From contig CALWEB010000192.1 of assembly GCA_944376955.1 (NCBI GenBank), forward strand, positions 1 to 8,293: 8,293 nucleotides of DNA, written 5' to 3'. Source of the stretch: an uncultured Agathobaculum sp. GTDB taxonomy: Bacteria > Bacillota > Clostridia > Oscillospirales > Butyricicoccaceae. This document shows positions 5,634-8,293 of this stretch, piece after piece. The notes beneath the pieces are model-generated. The model ran no database searches. It had not been told where the DNA came from and worked only from the letters and a program-made list of their open reading frames with translations. The position numbers and the translations under genes were made by a program. Each line of letters starts with the position of its first letter. Position 1 is the stretch's first letter.

Positions 5634-6992
5634 ATGGAAAAAGTGAAACCCAGAACCCTGTCCGGCTTTATGGAGCTGCTGCCTGCGCCGCAGGTGCAGA
5701 TGGAGCGCATCATGCAGGTGCTGCGCGAGACGTACGCGTTGTACGGTTTTTACCCGCTGGACACCCCGCTGATCGAGTCCTCCGAGGTACTGCTTGCCAA
5801 GGGCGGCGGAGAGACCGAAAAGCAGATCTACCGTTTTACCAAGGGCGACAGTGACCTGTCGCTGCGCTTTGACCTGACTGTGCCGCTGGCAAAGTATGTC
5901 GCGCAGCACTACGGGGAATTGACGTTCCCGTTCCGTCGTTTCCAGATCGGCAAGGTCTACCGCGGGGAGCGTGCGCAGCGCGGCCGCTTCCGCGAGTTCT
6001 ATCAGGCGGATATTGACGTCATCGGTGACGGCAAGCTGGACATCATCAATGAGGCCGAAGTGCCGAGCATCATCTACAAAACCTTCACTTCGCTCGGGCT
6101 GGAGCGTTTCAAAATCCGAATCAACAACCGCAAGGTGTTAAACGGCTTTTTCGCTATCCTTGGCTTGACCGAACAGGCGGGCGACGTGATGCGCACGATC
6201 GATAAGCTGGAGAAGATCGGCGCAGACAAGGTGAAAGCCATTTTGGTGGAGGATTTCGGCGTAGCGGCTGAGACTGCGGACGAGCTGCTGGCGTTTATCG
6301 AGACACCGGGCGGCACTGAGGGCATCCTTGCGGCGCTTGAGGGTTACAAGGGCAAGAACGACGTATTTGATCAGGGCGCGGATGAACTGCGCACGGTCGC
6401 GCAGTACATGACCGCATTCGGCGTGCCGGACGACCATTTTGAGATCGACCTGACGATTGCACGCGGTCTGGATTACTACACCGGCACAGTGTACGAAACG
6501 GCGATGCTCGACCATCCGGAGATCGGCTCGATCTGCTCGGGCGGCCGGTATGACAACCTCGCGGAGTACTATACCGACAAGCAGCTGCCGGGCGTGGGTA
6601 TTTCGATTGGCCTGACCCGCCTGTTCTATGTGCTGGGTGAGCAGGGCTACCTGAACGACAGCATGAACAAGGCACCGGCCGATGTGCTAATCCTGCCGAT
6701 GACGGATGACATGGGCGCAGCGATTGCGCTTGCAACCAGCCTGCGTGAGGCGGGCATCCGCACACAACTGTACAGTGAGCATAAGAAGTTTAAGCACAAG
6801 ATCGGTTATGCCGACAAACTGGGTATCCCTTATGTCATCTTCCTTGGCGAGGATGAGATCAAGGAGAATGTGATCGCGGTCAAGGATATGGACTCGGGCG
6901 AGCAGGTTAAGGTGACACTCGGGGACGCCATCGCCCGCATCCGGGACGGTCTGGCCGCCAAGAATCAGGGCAAGGTTATCTGCGACAAGTAA
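5634..6992 (+). CDS. hisS: Histidyl-tRNA synthetase
   Basis: A class II synthetase that charges tRNA-His in the cytoplasm. The 452-residue protein has the catalytic core at the N-terminus with L-R-F-D-L-T-V-P (77-84) and the motif 2 region V-Y-R-G-E-R-A-Q-R-G-R-F-R (108-120) followed by E-F-Y-Q-A-D. Its HisA signature is A-R-G-L-D-Y-Y-T-G (276-284), with Arg277 equivalent to the catalytic Arg259 of E. coli. Next comes C-S-G-G-R-Y-D-N-L (301-309) and motif 3 around G-V-G-I-S-I-G-L-T-R-L (320-330). The anticodon-binding domain covers about 349 to the end. The L-R-F-D-L-T form, instead of L-R-P-E-x-T, places it in the HisRS subgroup that resembles eukaryotic and archaeal enzymes. ATG at 5634 follows GAGGAGA (5616-5622) by 11 bases. 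A TTG at 5586 would put the hairpin inside the gene and is disfavoured. Confidence 0.95.
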   Translation: MEKVKPRTLSGFMELLPAPQVQMERIMQVLRETYALYGFYPLDTPLIESSEVLLAKGGGETEKQIYRFTKGDSDLSLRFDLTVPLAKYVAQHYGELTFPFRRFQIGKVYRGERAQRGRFREFYQADIDVIGDGKLDIINEAEVPSIIYKTFTSLGLERFKIRINNRKVLNGFFAILGLTEQAGDVMRTIDKLEKIGADKVKAILVEDFGVAAETADELLAFIETPGGTEGILAALEGYKGKNDVFDQGADELRTVAQYMTAFGVPDDHFEIDLTIARGLDYYTGTVYETAMLDHPEIGSICSGGRYDNLAEYYTDKQLPGVGISIGLTRLFYVLGEQGYLNDSMNKAPADVLILPMTDDMGAAIALATSLREAGIRTQLYSEHKKFKHKIGYADKLGIPYVIFLGEDEIKENVIAVKDMDSGEQVKVTLGDAIARIRDGLAAKNQGKVICDK

Positions 6993-7014
6993 ATAGGGGA
7001 GAGGGGAAACAGCT

Positions 7015-7221
7015 ATGCAAGAGAACAAGCGATTTATCTGGAGCTGTACCAAATTTCTTGCCAACATTCTGTGTATGCTAAGCGCAACCATTTGGTGGGT
7101 CATTGGTTGGGTGATTTTTGGATATGTGACCCTGATTTTCGGCCTGTTGTTTGCTGTATTAATCTATGTGACAGAAATTTCCCCTGCATTAAAACAAGAA
7201 AATCCAGAGAATAAGGACTGA
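7015..7221 (+). CDS. Small hypothetical two-helix membrane protein
   Basis: I do not recognise this 68-residue protein. It has a short polar N-terminus (about 1-8), an almost unbroken hydrophobic region (about 13-52) that can form two membrane helices separated around Gly31, and a polar charged C-terminal tail ending E-N-P-E-N-K-D. Tryptophans cluster at 27-28 and 32. It begins 22 bases after hisS and ends 5 bases before aspS, with a purine-rich site GGGGAGAGGGG (6996-7006) at good distance from its ATG, so it is very probably translated within the hisS-aspS transcript. Its bases are visibly more AT-rich than those of the synthetase genes on either side. The hydrophobicity, binding site and snug fit argue for a real gene; the function is unknown. 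Confidence 0.72.
   Translation: MQENKRFIWSCTKFLANILCMLSATIWWVIGWVIFGYVTLIFGLLFAVLIYVTEISPALKQENPENKD
7213..7217 (+). promoter_or_regulatory. Ribosome binding site of aspS inside the end of the small membrane-protein gene
   Basis: AAGGA at 7213-7217 lies nine bases before the aspS ATG at 7227 and overlaps the last codons of the upstream gene, whose stop is at 7219-7221. This arrangement suggests translational coupling of the small protein to AspRS. The site is modest compared with others in the window. An alternative ATG at 7251 has only GCGGG near it. Confidence 0.55.
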
Positions 7222-7226
7222 TATAC

Positions 7227-8293
<1,067 letters not shown>

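Overview
This window looks like an ordinary chromosomal housekeeping segment from a GC-rich member of the Clostridia. A gut Oscillospiraceae/Butyricicoccaceae-type organism is my best guess. The reasons are the maf-mreCD-mrdA-minD gene order known from Firmicutes, a MinD, a clostridial-looking MgsA and a hisS...aspS pair, all on the + strand with strong purine-rich ribosome binding sites. No mobile elements, CRISPR arrays, rRNA or tRNA genes were seen. The taxonomic guess rests on gene order and protein flavour only.

Layout. Positions 1-461 hold the 3' part of maf. The cell-wall elongation genes mreC (503-1348), mreD (1353-1862) and mrdA/PBP2 (1884-4181) follow with gaps of only 4 to 41 bases, so they form one operon. 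A 100-base AT-rich gap (4182-4281) holds two overlapping small inverted repeats and a good sigma-A-type promoter. That promoter serves a minD-like ATPase gene (4282-5025). A gap with a strong hairpin leads to mgsA, methylglyoxal synthase (5145-5555). A 78-base gap with a 14-bp hairpin leads to hisS (5634-6992). A 68-residue two-helix membrane protein (7015-7221) then sits tightly between hisS and aspS (7227 to the window end, cut off).

Function. MreC, MreD and PBP2 belong to the elongasome that builds the lateral peptidoglycan wall. MinD normally places the division septum together with MinC and MinE. MgsA diverts dihydroxyacetone phosphate to methylglyoxal. HisRS and AspRS charge tRNAs.

The points worth a second look are deviations inside familiar families. 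The MinD-like protein ends before the usual C-terminal membrane-targeting helix and has no minC or minE beside it. MgsA carries Glu and Tyr where E. coli has the catalytic Asp71 and His98. mreB and radC are missing from their usual place between maf and mreC. PBP2 has an acidic, alanine-rich insertion. AspRS has unusual residues at two positions linked to tRNA discrimination. An AT-richer small membrane protein gene lies between the two synthetase genes. I did not find a convincing new multi-gene system here.
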